Origin: Oceanithermus profundus DSM 14977
GTDB lineage: Bacteria; Deinococcota; Deinococci; Deinococcales; Marinithermaceae
DNA length: 64,000 nucleotides
NCBI RefSeq assembly: GCF_000183745.1
Contig: NC_014761.1
Coordinates: 310,001 to 374,000 of the forward strand
Direction of reading: 5' to 3'
The notes beneath the pieces were generated by a model. It saw only the letters and a list, made by a program, of their open reading frames with translations. It did not search any database and was not told the DNA's origin. This document shows positions 10,311-17,364 of this stretch, in pieces. The position numbers were made by a program, and so were the translations under genes. The stretch's first letter is position 1. Each line of letters starts with the position of its first letter.

Positions 10311-11774
10311 TCAGGCCAGCAGGATGGGCCGCTCCAGGTAGAAGGCCACGCGTTCGAGGAAGCGGGTGCGGTCGGTAGGCAGCTCGCCGCTGATCGAGAG
10401 CAGCCCCAGGTCTTCCGGGAGCCCGGCGCGGCCCAGGGCGAGGAGCACCTGGCCGGGGAGGATCACCTCGGCGTAGGGGGTTTCGCTCAGGTCCAGGACG
10501 ACCAGCCCTTCGCCCCCCTCTTCGGCGGCCAGCATCTGATCGAAGAGGTCGCGCAGGCCCAGCGCCGGCTGCACGGCCAGGGTCCGCGCCGTTTCGCCCT
10601 CGAGGCGGCCCAGCACCGGGCGCAACGGCACCTCCAGCTCCGCCAGGGCGCGGTCGGCGGCCCGGAAGAGCAGCAGCTCGAGCGGAACCTCGCGCCGCCA
10701 GGCGGCGGAAAGGTCGGCGCGCGCGCGTTCGGCGGCGGCCAGGTCGACGGCGCGGCGGAACGCCGGCGGGAAGGCGACGGCCGCCGCGGAGGCCGCTTCC
10801 TCCTCCGCGGGGGCGGCGAAGGCCGGTTCTTCCACGGCCGGCTCGGTCGGGGGAGGGGGTGCGGCGGGGGGTTCCGGCTCGGCTTCCGCGGGCGCGGTTT
10901 CGGGTTCCGCGGCCTCCAGTTCGGAGGCTTCGGGCTCCGGCTCGGCCGCCGACGGTTCCGGCTCGGGCGCTTCGGCGAAGGCCTCTTCGGGCTCCATCGG
11001 CCACGCGGCCTCGGCGGCCTCTTCCTCCAGGGGTTTGGCTTCGTCCAGGGGCTCGACGGCCTCCGGTTCCTCCGTTGCGGCCGCCGCCTCCGGGGCGGGT
11101 TCGCCGAAGTCGACGCCCGCGAAGGGCTCGGGTTCGGCGGCGGGTTCCGGCGCCGCGGCGATCTCCTCCGCGGGCCCGGGTTCGGGCGCCTCCCATTCGA
11201 AGGCGGGCTCCTCGGCGGCGGTCTCGACCGGTTCCTCCCAGCCCGGAGCCTCCTCGGAGGGAGCAGCCTCCTCGGGTTCGGGTTCGAGCCAGGGCGAGGC
11301 CGCCTCGGCCTCGGGCTCGACCACGGTCCAGCCCTCCTCGTCCAGGCCGGTCGCGCCCGCGGGCTCGCGCTCGGAGGCGGGGGTTTCCGCGACCTCCGCG
11401 ACCTCCGCGACCTCTTCCTCGAAGTCGACCTCGAAGAAGGTCTCCTCCTCGACGAAGACTTCTTCCGCGGTAGGCGCCGCCTCGACCGGCGCCGGAGGTT
11501 CGACGGGGGTTTCGGGGACGAGGTCGCCGATGTCCACGCCCTCGCGCGCCAGCACCTCCTGGACCTGGCTGATGTCGGGAACGGCCTCCGGAGGGGCCGC
11601 GTCGGTCGGTTCGGGGGGGAGCTCCACTTCGCCGGCCATCACCTTGGCGAGGAAGGCCAGAATGTCGCGCTCCACAATGGTCCCGTCGGGGCCCGTGCCC
11701 TCGAGGTTGTGCCAGTCGATGCCGTTTTCTTCGGCGAGCCGCCTGGCCAGGGGTGTAATCTTCGGTTCCGTCAT
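10311..11774 (-). CDS. E3-binding-domain protein with degenerate E2 acyltransferase-like C-terminus
   Basis: A 487-residue protein. Residues about 6-42 (ITPLARRLAEENGIDW...GTGPDGTIVERDI) are a standard peripheral subunit-binding (E3-binding) domain of 2-oxoacid dehydrogenase E2 subunits. Residues about 45-330 are a very long, almost wholly Glu/Ala/Pro linker. The last 150 residues follow the E2 catalytic fold pattern (RAVDLAAAERARADL, VPLELLLFRAADRAL, and a final RFLERVAFYLERPILL resembling the E2 C-terminus). The catalytic HxxxDG motif is missing: the corresponding place reads ISGELPTDRTRF. No lipoyl domain is present. It therefore looks like a pseudo-E2 adaptor or scaffold. It stands alone with its own terminator; a TATGAT-like -10 lies near 11797-11802. 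Confidence 0.7.
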   Translation of the reverse strand: MTEPKITPLARRLAEENGIDWHNLEGTGPDGTIVERDILAFLAKVMAGEVELPPEPTDAAPPEAVPDISQVQEVLAREGVDIGDLVPETPVEPPAPVEAAPTAEEVFVEEETFFEVDFEEEVAEVAEVAETPASEREPAGATGLDEEGWTVVEPEAEAASPWLEPEPEEAAPSEEAPGWEEPVETAAEEPAFEWEAPEPGPAEEIAAAPEPAAEPEPFAGVDFGEPAPEAAAATEEPEAVEPLDEAKPLEEEAAEAAWPMEPEEAFAEAPEPEPSAAEPEPEASELEAAEPETAPAEAEPEPPAAPPPPTEPAVEEPAFAAPAEEEAASAAAVAFPPAFRRAVDLAAAERARADLSAAWRREVPLELLLFRAADRALAELEVPLRPVLGRLEGETARTLAVQPALGLRDLFDQMLAAEEGGEGLVVLDLSETPYAEVILPGQVLLALGRAGLPEDLGLLSISGELPTDRTRFLERVAFYLERPILLA

Positions 11775-11847
11775 CTCGGATCTCCCTATGTTCCCCCTAT
11801 CATAGCCCAGTTCTAGCCGCGCGCGCCTGCAGCACGTACCCTGGGGT

Positions 11848-12933
11848 ATGGAACGGGAACTGGCACGCCTGATCTTGGACTACAGCCGGCCGGTGGAGGC
11901 CGGCGAGACGCTGCTGATCCAGGCCGAGATGGAAGCCTGGCCCCTGCTGCGGGAGCTCCACCGCGAGGCGCTCGCGCGCGGGGCCTACCCGCTGCTGCGG
12001 ATGGCCTACCCCGGCGAAGATGCGGAGTTCCTCGAGCGCGCCGGGGCGTGGCTGGAGCGGGTGCCCGAGGCGGAGCGGGCGCTCGTCGCCGCCAGCGACG
12101 CCTTCGTGCGCGTCCTCTCGCCCTCCGATCCCTTCGCCGCCGCAGGGGTCGACGGCGAGCGGTTGGCCCGACACCGCAAGGCCTGGGGGGCGTTGCGGCC
12201 GCCGCACGGGCGCCGCACGCTCACCCTCTGGCCCACGGCCGGTCTGGCGGCCATGGCAGGGATGAGCCAGCCCGCCTACCGCCGCCTCGTTCGCCGCGCC
12301 TTCTTCCTCGACCGGCCCGATCCCGCGGCCGCCTGGCGGGCGCTCTCGGAGGCGCAGGCCCGCCTGATCCGGCGGCTCGAGGGCGTGCGCGAGCTGCGCA
12401 TCCGCGCCGAGGGCACCGACCTGCGGATGCGGGTGGAGGGGCGCCGCTGGGTCAACTCCGACGGGCGCAGCAACTTCCCCAGCGGCGAGGTCTACACCGC
12501 GCCGCTCGAGGACAGCGTGGAGGGGGAGGTGCGCTTCGACCTGCCCATCCTCGCCGGCGGCCGCTGGGTGCGCGGCGTGCGGCTCGTCTTCGAGGCGGGG
12601 CGGGTCGTCGAGGCTTCGGCCGAGGAGGGGGACGCCTACCTGCAGGCCATGCTGGCCACCGACGCGGGCGCGCGCGGCGTGGGCGAGCTGGGCATCGGCA
12701 CGAACTCCGGTCTGGAAAGGGGCACCGGGTTGGTGCTGCTGGACGAGAAGATCGGGGGCACGGTGCACCTGGCGCTTGGGCAGGCCTACGCCGCCACCGG
12801 AGGAACCAACCGCTCGGCCATCCACTGGGACCTGATCGTCGACCTGCGCCGCGGCGGGGCGCTGATCGCGGACGGGGAGGTCGTCCAGGAGGACGGCCGC
12901 TTCAGCGAAGACTGGTTCGTTTGGCCGGGGTGA
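11848..12933 (+). CDS. M29 family metallo-aminopeptidase
   Basis: A 361-residue member of the thermophilic aminopeptidase T/AmpS family, two-metal enzymes that remove N-terminal residues from peptides in the cytoplasm. Visible signature segments are the Glu ligand region PSGEVYTAP, the ELGIGTN segment, HLALGQAY and the C-terminal IHWDLIVD with the last His and Asp ligands. The N-terminal half carries the usual Rossmann-like domain but is somewhat short for the family (about 400-410). There is no ribosome site before the ATG; a weak TACCCT lies five bases upstream, so the mRNA may be leaderless. Its 3' end overlaps the convergent cell-wall hydrolase gene by 32 bases. A longer paralogue lies at 34426-35661. 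Confidence 0.85.
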   Translation: MERELARLILDYSRPVEAGETLLIQAEMEAWPLLRELHREALARGAYPLLRMAYPGEDAEFLERAGAWLERVPEAERALVAASDAFVRVLSPSDPFAAAGVDGERLARHRKAWGALRPPHGRRTLTLWPTAGLAAMAGMSQPAYRRLVRRAFFLDRPDPAAAWRALSEAQARLIRRLEGVRELRIRAEGTDLRMRVEGRRWVNSDGRSNFPSGEVYTAPLEDSVEGEVRFDLPILAGGRWVRGVRLVFEAGRVVEASAEEGDAYLQAMLATDAGARGVGELGIGTNSGLERGTGLVLLDEKIGGTVHLALGQAYAATGGTNRSAIHWDLIVDLRRGGALIADGEVVQEDGRFSEDWFVWPG

Positions 12934-13657
12934 CGCGCCGCGCGCCCAGGTAGACCTTGCGGTACCAGGGGGCGCTGAACCGCTCGATCATTACCCGGTT
13001 CTTTACGCTGTTGGCGTGGATGAAGCGGTCGTTCCCCAGGTAGATGCCCACGTGGTCCACGCCGCGCCCGCCGAAGCTGAAGAAGACGAGGTCCCCGGGC
13101 CGCAGGTCGGAGGCGGGCTCGAGCCGGGCCCAGAGGTCGCGGGTGGAGCGGGGGAGGGCGACGCCCAGCTCGCCGTAGACGCGGCCCACGTAGCCCGAGC
13201 AGTCGAAGGCGTCAGGGCCGGTGGCGCCCCAGCGGTAAGGGGCGCCCAGATAGGCCGAGGCGATGCGCTCGAGCCGCCCCGGATCCACGGGCGGCTGCGC
13301 GGGTTCGGGCGCAGCGGGCGGGGCCGCAGGGGCGGGGGGGACCCAGAGCTCCTGCCCCACGGCCAGCGCGTCGCCCGCTAGGCCGTTGAGGCGTTTCAAG
13401 GTGGCCACGTCGGTGCCGTAGCGGCGGGCGATGCGCCACAGCGTCTCGCCCTTTGCGACCCGGTGGCGTTCGGGCAGGCGCAGCACCGCCCCGGCCTGCA
13501 GCCCACCCGCCGCCTCGGGGTTGAGCAGCAGCAGGACGGTGAGGTCGACGTCGTGGCTCACGGCGATGCGCCAAAGGGTGTCGCCGGGCTGGACCCGGTA
13601 GCTTCCGGCCAGCGCGCCGCCCAGAACGAGCAAGACCCCCAAGGCGAACGTTTTCAC
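12902..13657 (-). CDS. LysM and NlpC/P60 (C40) cell-wall endopeptidase
   Basis: A 251-residue exported peptidoglycan hydrolase. The GTG at 13657 is chosen because it starts a signal peptide (VKTFALGVLLVLGGALAG) and follows a TATACT -10 box by ten bases. Two LysM domains (YRVQPGDTLWRIA near 20; HRVAKGETLWRIA near 70) bind glycan strands. After a Pro/Ala linker comes the C40 domain with the catalytic Cys in DAFDCSGYV, the His in GVDHVGIYLG and the third polar residue in DRFIHANS. Such enzymes cut D-Glu-diamino acid bonds in stem peptides. The 3' end overlaps the convergent aminopeptidase gene. Confidence 0.88.
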   Translation of the reverse strand: MKTFALGVLLVLGGALAGSYRVQPGDTLWRIAVSHDVDLTVLLLLNPEAAGGLQAGAVLRLPERHRVAKGETLWRIARRYGTDVATLKRLNGLAGDALAVGQELWVPPAPAAPPAAPEPAQPPVDPGRLERIASAYLGAPYRWGATGPDAFDCSGYVGRVYGELGVALPRSTRDLWARLEPASDLRPGDLVFFSFGGRGVDHVGIYLGNDRFIHANSVKNRVMIERFSAPWYRKVYLGARRVTPAKRTSLR

Positions 13658-13680
13658 CTTAGGGGTCAGTATAGCGCGGA

Positions 13681-14919
13681 TCAGGCGGTTTCTTCGGTCA
13701 GCGGCACTTCGGGGTCGGCCCAGGCGATGAGCGGGCGCAGCGAGAGCGGCGCGATGATCGTGGTCACCACGACCATGAAGATCACGATCGCGAACTCCTT
13801 TTCGTCGACCGCCCCGGCCGAGAGCCCGATCGAGGCCACGATCAGCCCCACCTCGCCGCGCGGCACCATGCCCACGCCCACCACCAGCGCCTGCCGGAGG
13901 CCCTGGGAGAGGGCGCCGAACATGGAGACCAGCTTGCCGGCGATCGCGATCAGGCTGATGACCACGCCGGCGATCAGCACCTCGCGGCTGGTGAGCGCCG
14001 CCAGGTCGAGCTGCACGCCCATGTAGGCGAAGAAGATGGGGGCGAGGAACGACTCGATGGCGTGGATCGGCGGTTCCAGCTCGTGTTCCTCGCGCAGCTC
14101 CGCCATCACCATGCCCGCCATGAAGGCCCCCACGATGGGCGCCAACCCGATGAACGAGGCGAGCGTGGCCATGCCCATGCCGAAGGCGATGGCCACCCCC
14201 AGGGGGGACTGGAAGGGCAGACGGTCGAGCGGGATCCGGCGCACGAAGGGCACCAGGGCCATGGCCGCGCCCACGAAGGCGAAGGAGATGAGCACCAGGC
14301 GCACGATGCCGGAGGTCTCGACCGCGCCGGTCGTGGCGATGCCCGAGACGATGGCGAGCACGATCAGCCCCTCGATGTCGTCGATCACCGCCGCGCCCAG
14401 GATGATGCGGCTGTAGGGGCGCGAGAGCACCTCCAGCTCCTGCATCACCCGCGCGGTGATGCCCACGCTCGTCGCCACCAGCGCCGCGCCCAAGAAGAGG
14501 GCGGCCACCTGGTTGAAACCGATGTAGAGGCCGAAGTAGTACCCGCCGAAGAAGGGCAGGATCGCCCCCACCACCGCGACGACGAAGGCCTCCTTGCCCA
14601 CCTTGAGGATGTCGTGCATCCGCGTTTCCAGGCCGACCATGAAGAGCAGGAAGATGGCCCCGAGCTCGGCGATGAACTCGATCAGGCTGCCCTCGACGAC
14701 CCAGCCCAGCAGGGCCGGCCCCACGATCACGCCGGCCAGCAGCTCGCCGATGACCACCGGCTGCTTGATCTTCTGAAAGATCCAGCCCACCACCTGGGTG
14801 GCCAGGATGAGGATGAAGATCTCGAAGAGGTGGGCGGAAAGGGCTTTTTCCACCGCCTCGGCCTGGGCCATTCCGCCCTCGGTCACCTGCCCGGCGAGGG
14901 GTACGAAGATCGGGTTCAT
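13681..14919 (-). CDS. Monovalent cation:proton antiporter, CPA2 (KefB/NapA-like) family
   Basis: A 412-residue membrane protein with about 12 hydrophobic segments, exchanging Na+ or K+ for H+ at the cytoplasmic membrane. Family landmarks are KQPVVIGELLAGVIVGP in an early helix, LLFMVGLETR, the central ILGAAVIDDIEGL carrying the paired Asp residues of electrogenic members, and PRGEVGLIVASIGL near the end. There is no TrkA-N/RCK domain at its C-terminus. The upstream gene encodes a CBS-domain protein ending three bases before this ATG, so the CBS protein may supply the missing nucleotide-sensing regulation. The ion specificity cannot be read from sequence. Confidence 0.88.
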   Translation of the reverse strand: MNPIFVPLAGQVTEGGMAQAEAVEKALSAHLFEIFILILATQVVGWIFQKIKQPVVIGELLAGVIVGPALLGWVVEGSLIEFIAELGAIFLLFMVGLETRMHDILKVGKEAFVVAVVGAILPFFGGYYFGLYIGFNQVAALFLGAALVATSVGITARVMQELEVLSRPYSRIILGAAVIDDIEGLIVLAIVSGIATTGAVETSGIVRLVLISFAFVGAAMALVPFVRRIPLDRLPFQSPLGVAIAFGMGMATLASFIGLAPIVGAFMAGMVMAELREEHELEPPIHAIESFLAPIFFAYMGVQLDLAALTSREVLIAGVVISLIAIAGKLVSMFGALSQGLRQALVVGVGMVPRGEVGLIVASIGLSAGAVDEKEFAIVIFMVVVTTIIAPLSLRPLIAWADPEVPLTEETA

Positions 14920-14922
14920 CGT

Positions 14923-15378
14923 TTACTTTCTCCCCATCAGCAGCATGAGCAGGTCGCCCCGGGTGATGATGCCGACGAGGCGCCCCCCTTCGTCGACGAC
15001 CGGCATGCGGCGGTAGAGGTTCTCGATCAGCTTGTCGAGCACGACGCGCAGGGGGTCGCCGGGCTTCAGTACCGGCACTTCGGTGCGCATCACCTCCTCG
15101 ACGCGTTTTTCCTTGTAGATCTGGACGAAGTCGTGGATCGAGTGCTCGTCCACCCACTTGTCGAAGAGCTGCAGCGCGATCACGTCCGGTGCGCCCGGAA
15201 TGTTCTCCGGTTTGGGCAGCAGGTCGTCCATCTCCAGGACGCCCAGGTACACGCCCGTTTCGTCCACCACCGGAAGGCCCCCGTAGTGGTGGGCCGACAT
15301 CCGCTCGGCCGCCACCCAGAGGGTCTCGCCCTTCGTGGCGGTGAGGGGGTTTGCGGTCATAATGTCCACGGCTTTCAT
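14923..15378 (-). CDS. CBS-domain protein (putative antiporter regulator)
   Basis: A 151-residue protein made of two CBS domains (MKAVDIMTANPL..GLPVVDETGVYLG and VEEVMRTEVPVL..MPVVDEGGRLVGIITRGD), which pair to bind adenine nucleotides. The ATG at 15378 follows AAGGGG and a TATAGT -10 box, so longer upstream frames are rejected. The stop codon is three bases before the antiporter start, indicating one transcript and probably a shared function: sensing energy or ionic state through ATP, AMP or a cyclic nucleotide. An inserted helix between the CBS units (DVIALQLFDKWVDEHSIH) is atypical and could mediate contact with the transporter. Confidence 0.85.
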   Translation of the reverse strand: MKAVDIMTANPLTATKGETLWVAAERMSAHHYGGLPVVDETGVYLGVLEMDDLLPKPENIPGAPDVIALQLFDKWVDEHSIHDFVQIYKEKRVEEVMRTEVPVLKPGDPLRVVLDKLIENLYRRMPVVDEGGRLVGIITRGDLLMLLMGRK

Positions 15379-15387
15379 AGCCCCTTC

Positions 15388-15393
15388 ACTATA
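15388..15393 (-). promoter_or_regulatory. -10 box of CBS-antiporter operon
   Basis: TATAGT on the minus strand, nine bases before the ATG at 15378. The transcript leader would be only about three bases or absent. Confidence 0.5.
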
Positions 15394-15436
15394 ACGCCGG
15401 CCCCCGGGCGCGCTGGTCCCGGCGCGGGCGGAGGAG

Positions 15437-15442
15437 TAGAAT
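15437..15442 (+). promoter_or_regulatory. -10 box of cyclopropane synthase gene
   Basis: TAGAAT about 40 bases before the ATG at 15482; the -35 region is GC-rich and not recognisable. It is divergent from the CBS-antiporter promoter, the two -10 boxes being about 43 bases apart. Confidence 0.4.
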
Positions 15443-15481
15443 GAGGTGTTCAGCAGAACGTCGTGCAGAGGGGAGGAGGCC

Positions 15482-16771
15482 ATGGCCGAAACCGTACCCC
15501 GAAGCGACCGCTTGCAAGAAGCGGCCCGGAGGCTCGTCGAACGCCTGTTCGAGGGCGAGCGCCCCTTCGGCGTGAAGTTCTGGGACGGGACGTACCTGCC
15601 GCCGAGCCCGGGCGCGAGCGCGCGCGCCGACGTGGTGCTGCGCCGTCCCGAGGTGCTGGCGCGGCTGCTCGATCCCCCGTTGGATCTGGCGCTGGGGGAG
15701 GCCTACCTCGAGGGTTCCCTCGACGTCGAAGGCGACCTGGAGGCGGTGCTGGAGGCGCTCGAGCGGCACGCCGCCCGCTTGAGCCCGCGTCACTGGATCG
15801 GGCTGCTGCGCGAGGTGCGGGGGCTGCGCGCGGGGCTGCGCGACCTTGGACTGGCCGCGCGCCTGCGCGGGCGCACGCACTCCAAGCCGCGCGACCGGGC
15901 GGCCATCCGACACCACTACGACGTTTCCAACGCCTTCTACCGCCTGTGGCTGGACCGGCGCATGGTCTATTCCTGCGCCTACTTCCCCGAGGGCGACGAG
16001 GACCTGGACGCCGCGCAGGAAAAGAAGCTCGAGCACATCGCGCGTAAGCTGCGGTTGGCCCCGGGCGAGCGCCTGCTCGACATCGGCGCCGGCTGGGGCG
16101 GGCTCGTCCTCTTCGCCGCCGAGCGCTACGGCGTTCACGCGGTCGGGGTCACCGTGGCCGAACAGCAGGTGCGCTTCGTCCGCGATCGGGTTCGCCGTCT
16201 GGGGCTCGAGGGCCGCGTGGAGGTTCGCCCCGAAGACTACCGCGAGGTGCGCGGACGCTTCGACAAGATCGCCTCGGTAGGGATGGCCGAGCACGTCGGC
16301 CGCGAGCGGCTGCCCGACTACTTCCGCATCGCCTACGCCAATCTGGAGCCGGGCGGGCTGATGCTGCACCACGTGATCACCCGCGGCCCGGTGCCCAGCC
16401 GTTTTTCCGGCGAGCTGGCCTCCGGCGAGTTCCTGCGCCGCTACGTCTTCCCCGACGGCGAGATCCTGCCGCTGTGGACGCACCTCCAGGCCGCCGAAGC
16501 GGCGGGGTTCGAGGTGCGCGACGTGGAGGACTGGCGCGAACACTACGCCGTCACCCTGCGCCACTGGGTGCGGCGTCTGAACGCGCGCTTCGCGGAAGCG
16601 GCCGCCGAGGTGGGCGAGGCGCGCGCCCGTTTGTGGCGGCTTTACATGAGCGTCTCCGCTTATCAGTTCGCCGCCGGCCACCTGGCCGTGCACCAGGTGC
16701 TGCTGGCCAAGCCCGACGAACGGGGGCGGGTGGAGCTGCCCCGCTCGCGCGCCTGGATCTACGCCCCGTAG
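15482..16771 (+). CDS. cfa: Cyclopropane-fatty-acyl-phospholipid synthase family methyltransferase
   Basis: A 429-residue S-adenosylmethionine-dependent enzyme that adds a methylene across a cis double bond of membrane phospholipid acyl chains. The ATG at 15482 is preceded by GGGAGGAGG. The N-terminal lipid-binding domain spans about 1-130. The catalytic domain starts at RAAIRHHYDVSNAFYRLWLD, with the substrate-site motif YSCAYF near residue 164 and the SAM-binding LLDIGAGWGGL near 200; VGMAEHVG carries the conserved active-site Glu-His. Length is slightly above the E. coli enzyme. Thermaceae membranes are dominated by iso-branched chains, so some unsaturated substrate must also exist; related tuberculostearate- or hydroxy-type methyltransferases are alternatives. 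Confidence 0.88.
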   Translation: MAETVPRSDRLQEAARRLVERLFEGERPFGVKFWDGTYLPPSPGASARADVVLRRPEVLARLLDPPLDLALGEAYLEGSLDVEGDLEAVLEALERHAARLSPRHWIGLLREVRGLRAGLRDLGLAARLRGRTHSKPRDRAAIRHHYDVSNAFYRLWLDRRMVYSCAYFPEGDEDLDAAQEKKLEHIARKLRLAPGERLLDIGAGWGGLVLFAAERYGVHAVGVTVAEQQVRFVRDRVRRLGLEGRVEVRPEDYREVRGRFDKIASVGMAEHVGRERLPDYFRIAYANLEPGGLMLHHVITRGPVPSRFSGELASGEFLRRYVFPDGEILPLWTHLQAAEAAGFEVRDVEDWREHYAVTLRHWVRRLNARFAEAAAEVGEARARLWRLYMSVSAYQFAAGHLAVHQVLLAKPDERGRVELPRSRAWIYAP

Positions 16772-16787
16772 CCCCCTCCAGGACGCG

Positions 16788-16816
16788 TTGTCAAAGGCGG
16801 CGCGATTTGATATAGT
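16788..16816 (+). promoter_or_regulatory. tRNA-Asn promoter
   Basis: TTGTCA at 16788-16793, 17-base spacer, TATAGT at 16811-16816. The predicted start near 16823 gives a 15-base 5' leader before the mature tRNA. Confidence 0.75.
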
Positions 16817-16837
16817 AGCCCTTGCCTGGCGCCGCGG

Positions 16838-16913
16838 TCCGCGGTAGCTCAGCTGGTAGAGCGGTCGGCTGTTAACCGATTGGTCGCAGGTTCGAGTCCT
16901 GCCCGCGGAGCCA
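16838..16913 (+). tRNA. tRNA-Asn (anticodon GTT)
   Basis: A 76-base cloverleaf. The acceptor stem TCCGCGG pairs with CCGCGGA, the D-loop contains AGCTCAGCTGGTAGAGC, the anticodon loop reads CTGTTAA (GTT), the T-arm holds GGTTCGAGTCC, and CCA is encoded at 16911-16913. Confidence 0.97.
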
Positions 16914-16920
16914 GAAAACG

Positions 16921-16940
16921 CCCGCCCCCAAGGGGGCGGG
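16921..16940 (+). terminator. Terminator after tRNA-Asn (also near DUF3147 3' end)
   Basis: CCCGCCCCC-AA-GGGGGCGGG followed by TCTTTGTT. The DUF3147 stop codon lies within the T-rich tail on the other strand, so the hairpin may serve both convergent units. Confidence 0.8.
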
Positions 16941-16946
16941 TCTTTG

Positions 16947-17291
16947 TTAGGGAACGTCGAAACGCCGCAGCAGGGCGAGGGTGCCCGCGTACGCCAGTGC
17001 GGTGAGGACGAGGCCCAGGCCCAGCGCCGCGAAGAAGTGCACCCCCGCGCGCAGCAGCCAGGGCAGCGCCAGAAAGAGCGCCAGCGAGGGCAGCACCAGC
17101 CAGAAGACGTCCTGGGCGAAGGCCGCGATGCGCTCCGCGTCGCGGGTCTCCAGGTAGAGCCAGACCATGGCCAGCACCGAAACGAGCGGTATGGAAGCCA
17201 GAAGCGCACCCAGCAGCGTGCTCCGTTTTGCGACTTCCGAAGCGAGAACGATGAGCAGAGCGCTGACGACCAGCTTGACCAGGTAGGGCAC
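16947..17291 (-). CDS. DUF3147 family membrane protein
   Basis: A 114-residue protein with four predicted membrane helices. The GTG at 17291 is chosen because GGAGG lies eight bases upstream and the protein then starts PYLVKLVVSALLIVLASE, as in DUF3147 members. The family landmarks LLASIPLVSVLAM and WLYLETRD are present, and length matches the family (about 110-120). The function of the family is unknown. It is separated by terminators from both neighbours. Confidence 0.8.
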   Translation of the reverse strand: MPYLVKLVVSALLIVLASEVAKRSTLLGALLASIPLVSVLAMVWLYLETRDAERIAAFAQDVFWLVLPSLALFLALPWLLRAGVHFFAALGLGLVLTALAYAGTLALLRRFDVP

Positions 17292-17326
17292 GGCGGGACC
17301 TCCGCACCAGGCTACCGCATGAAGGC

Positions 17327-17350
17327 GACCCCCGGCGGCTGCCGGGGGTC
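17327..17350 (-). terminator. Terminator of aqualysin-like protease gene
   Basis: GACCCCCGGC-GGCT-GCCGGGGGTC, a 10-bp perfect stem ending 15 bases past the protease stop codon. The downstream minus-strand sequence (GCCTTCATG) is only weakly T-rich. Confidence 0.65.
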
Positions 17351-17364
17351 GCGGGGAGCCGTGG

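Noticed and set aside
12902-15157. 751-codon frame reading LysM/C40 hydrolase as a much longer protein
   Set aside because: The upstream part is out-of-frame sequence of the antiporter gene; a signal peptide and -10 box fix the start at 13657.
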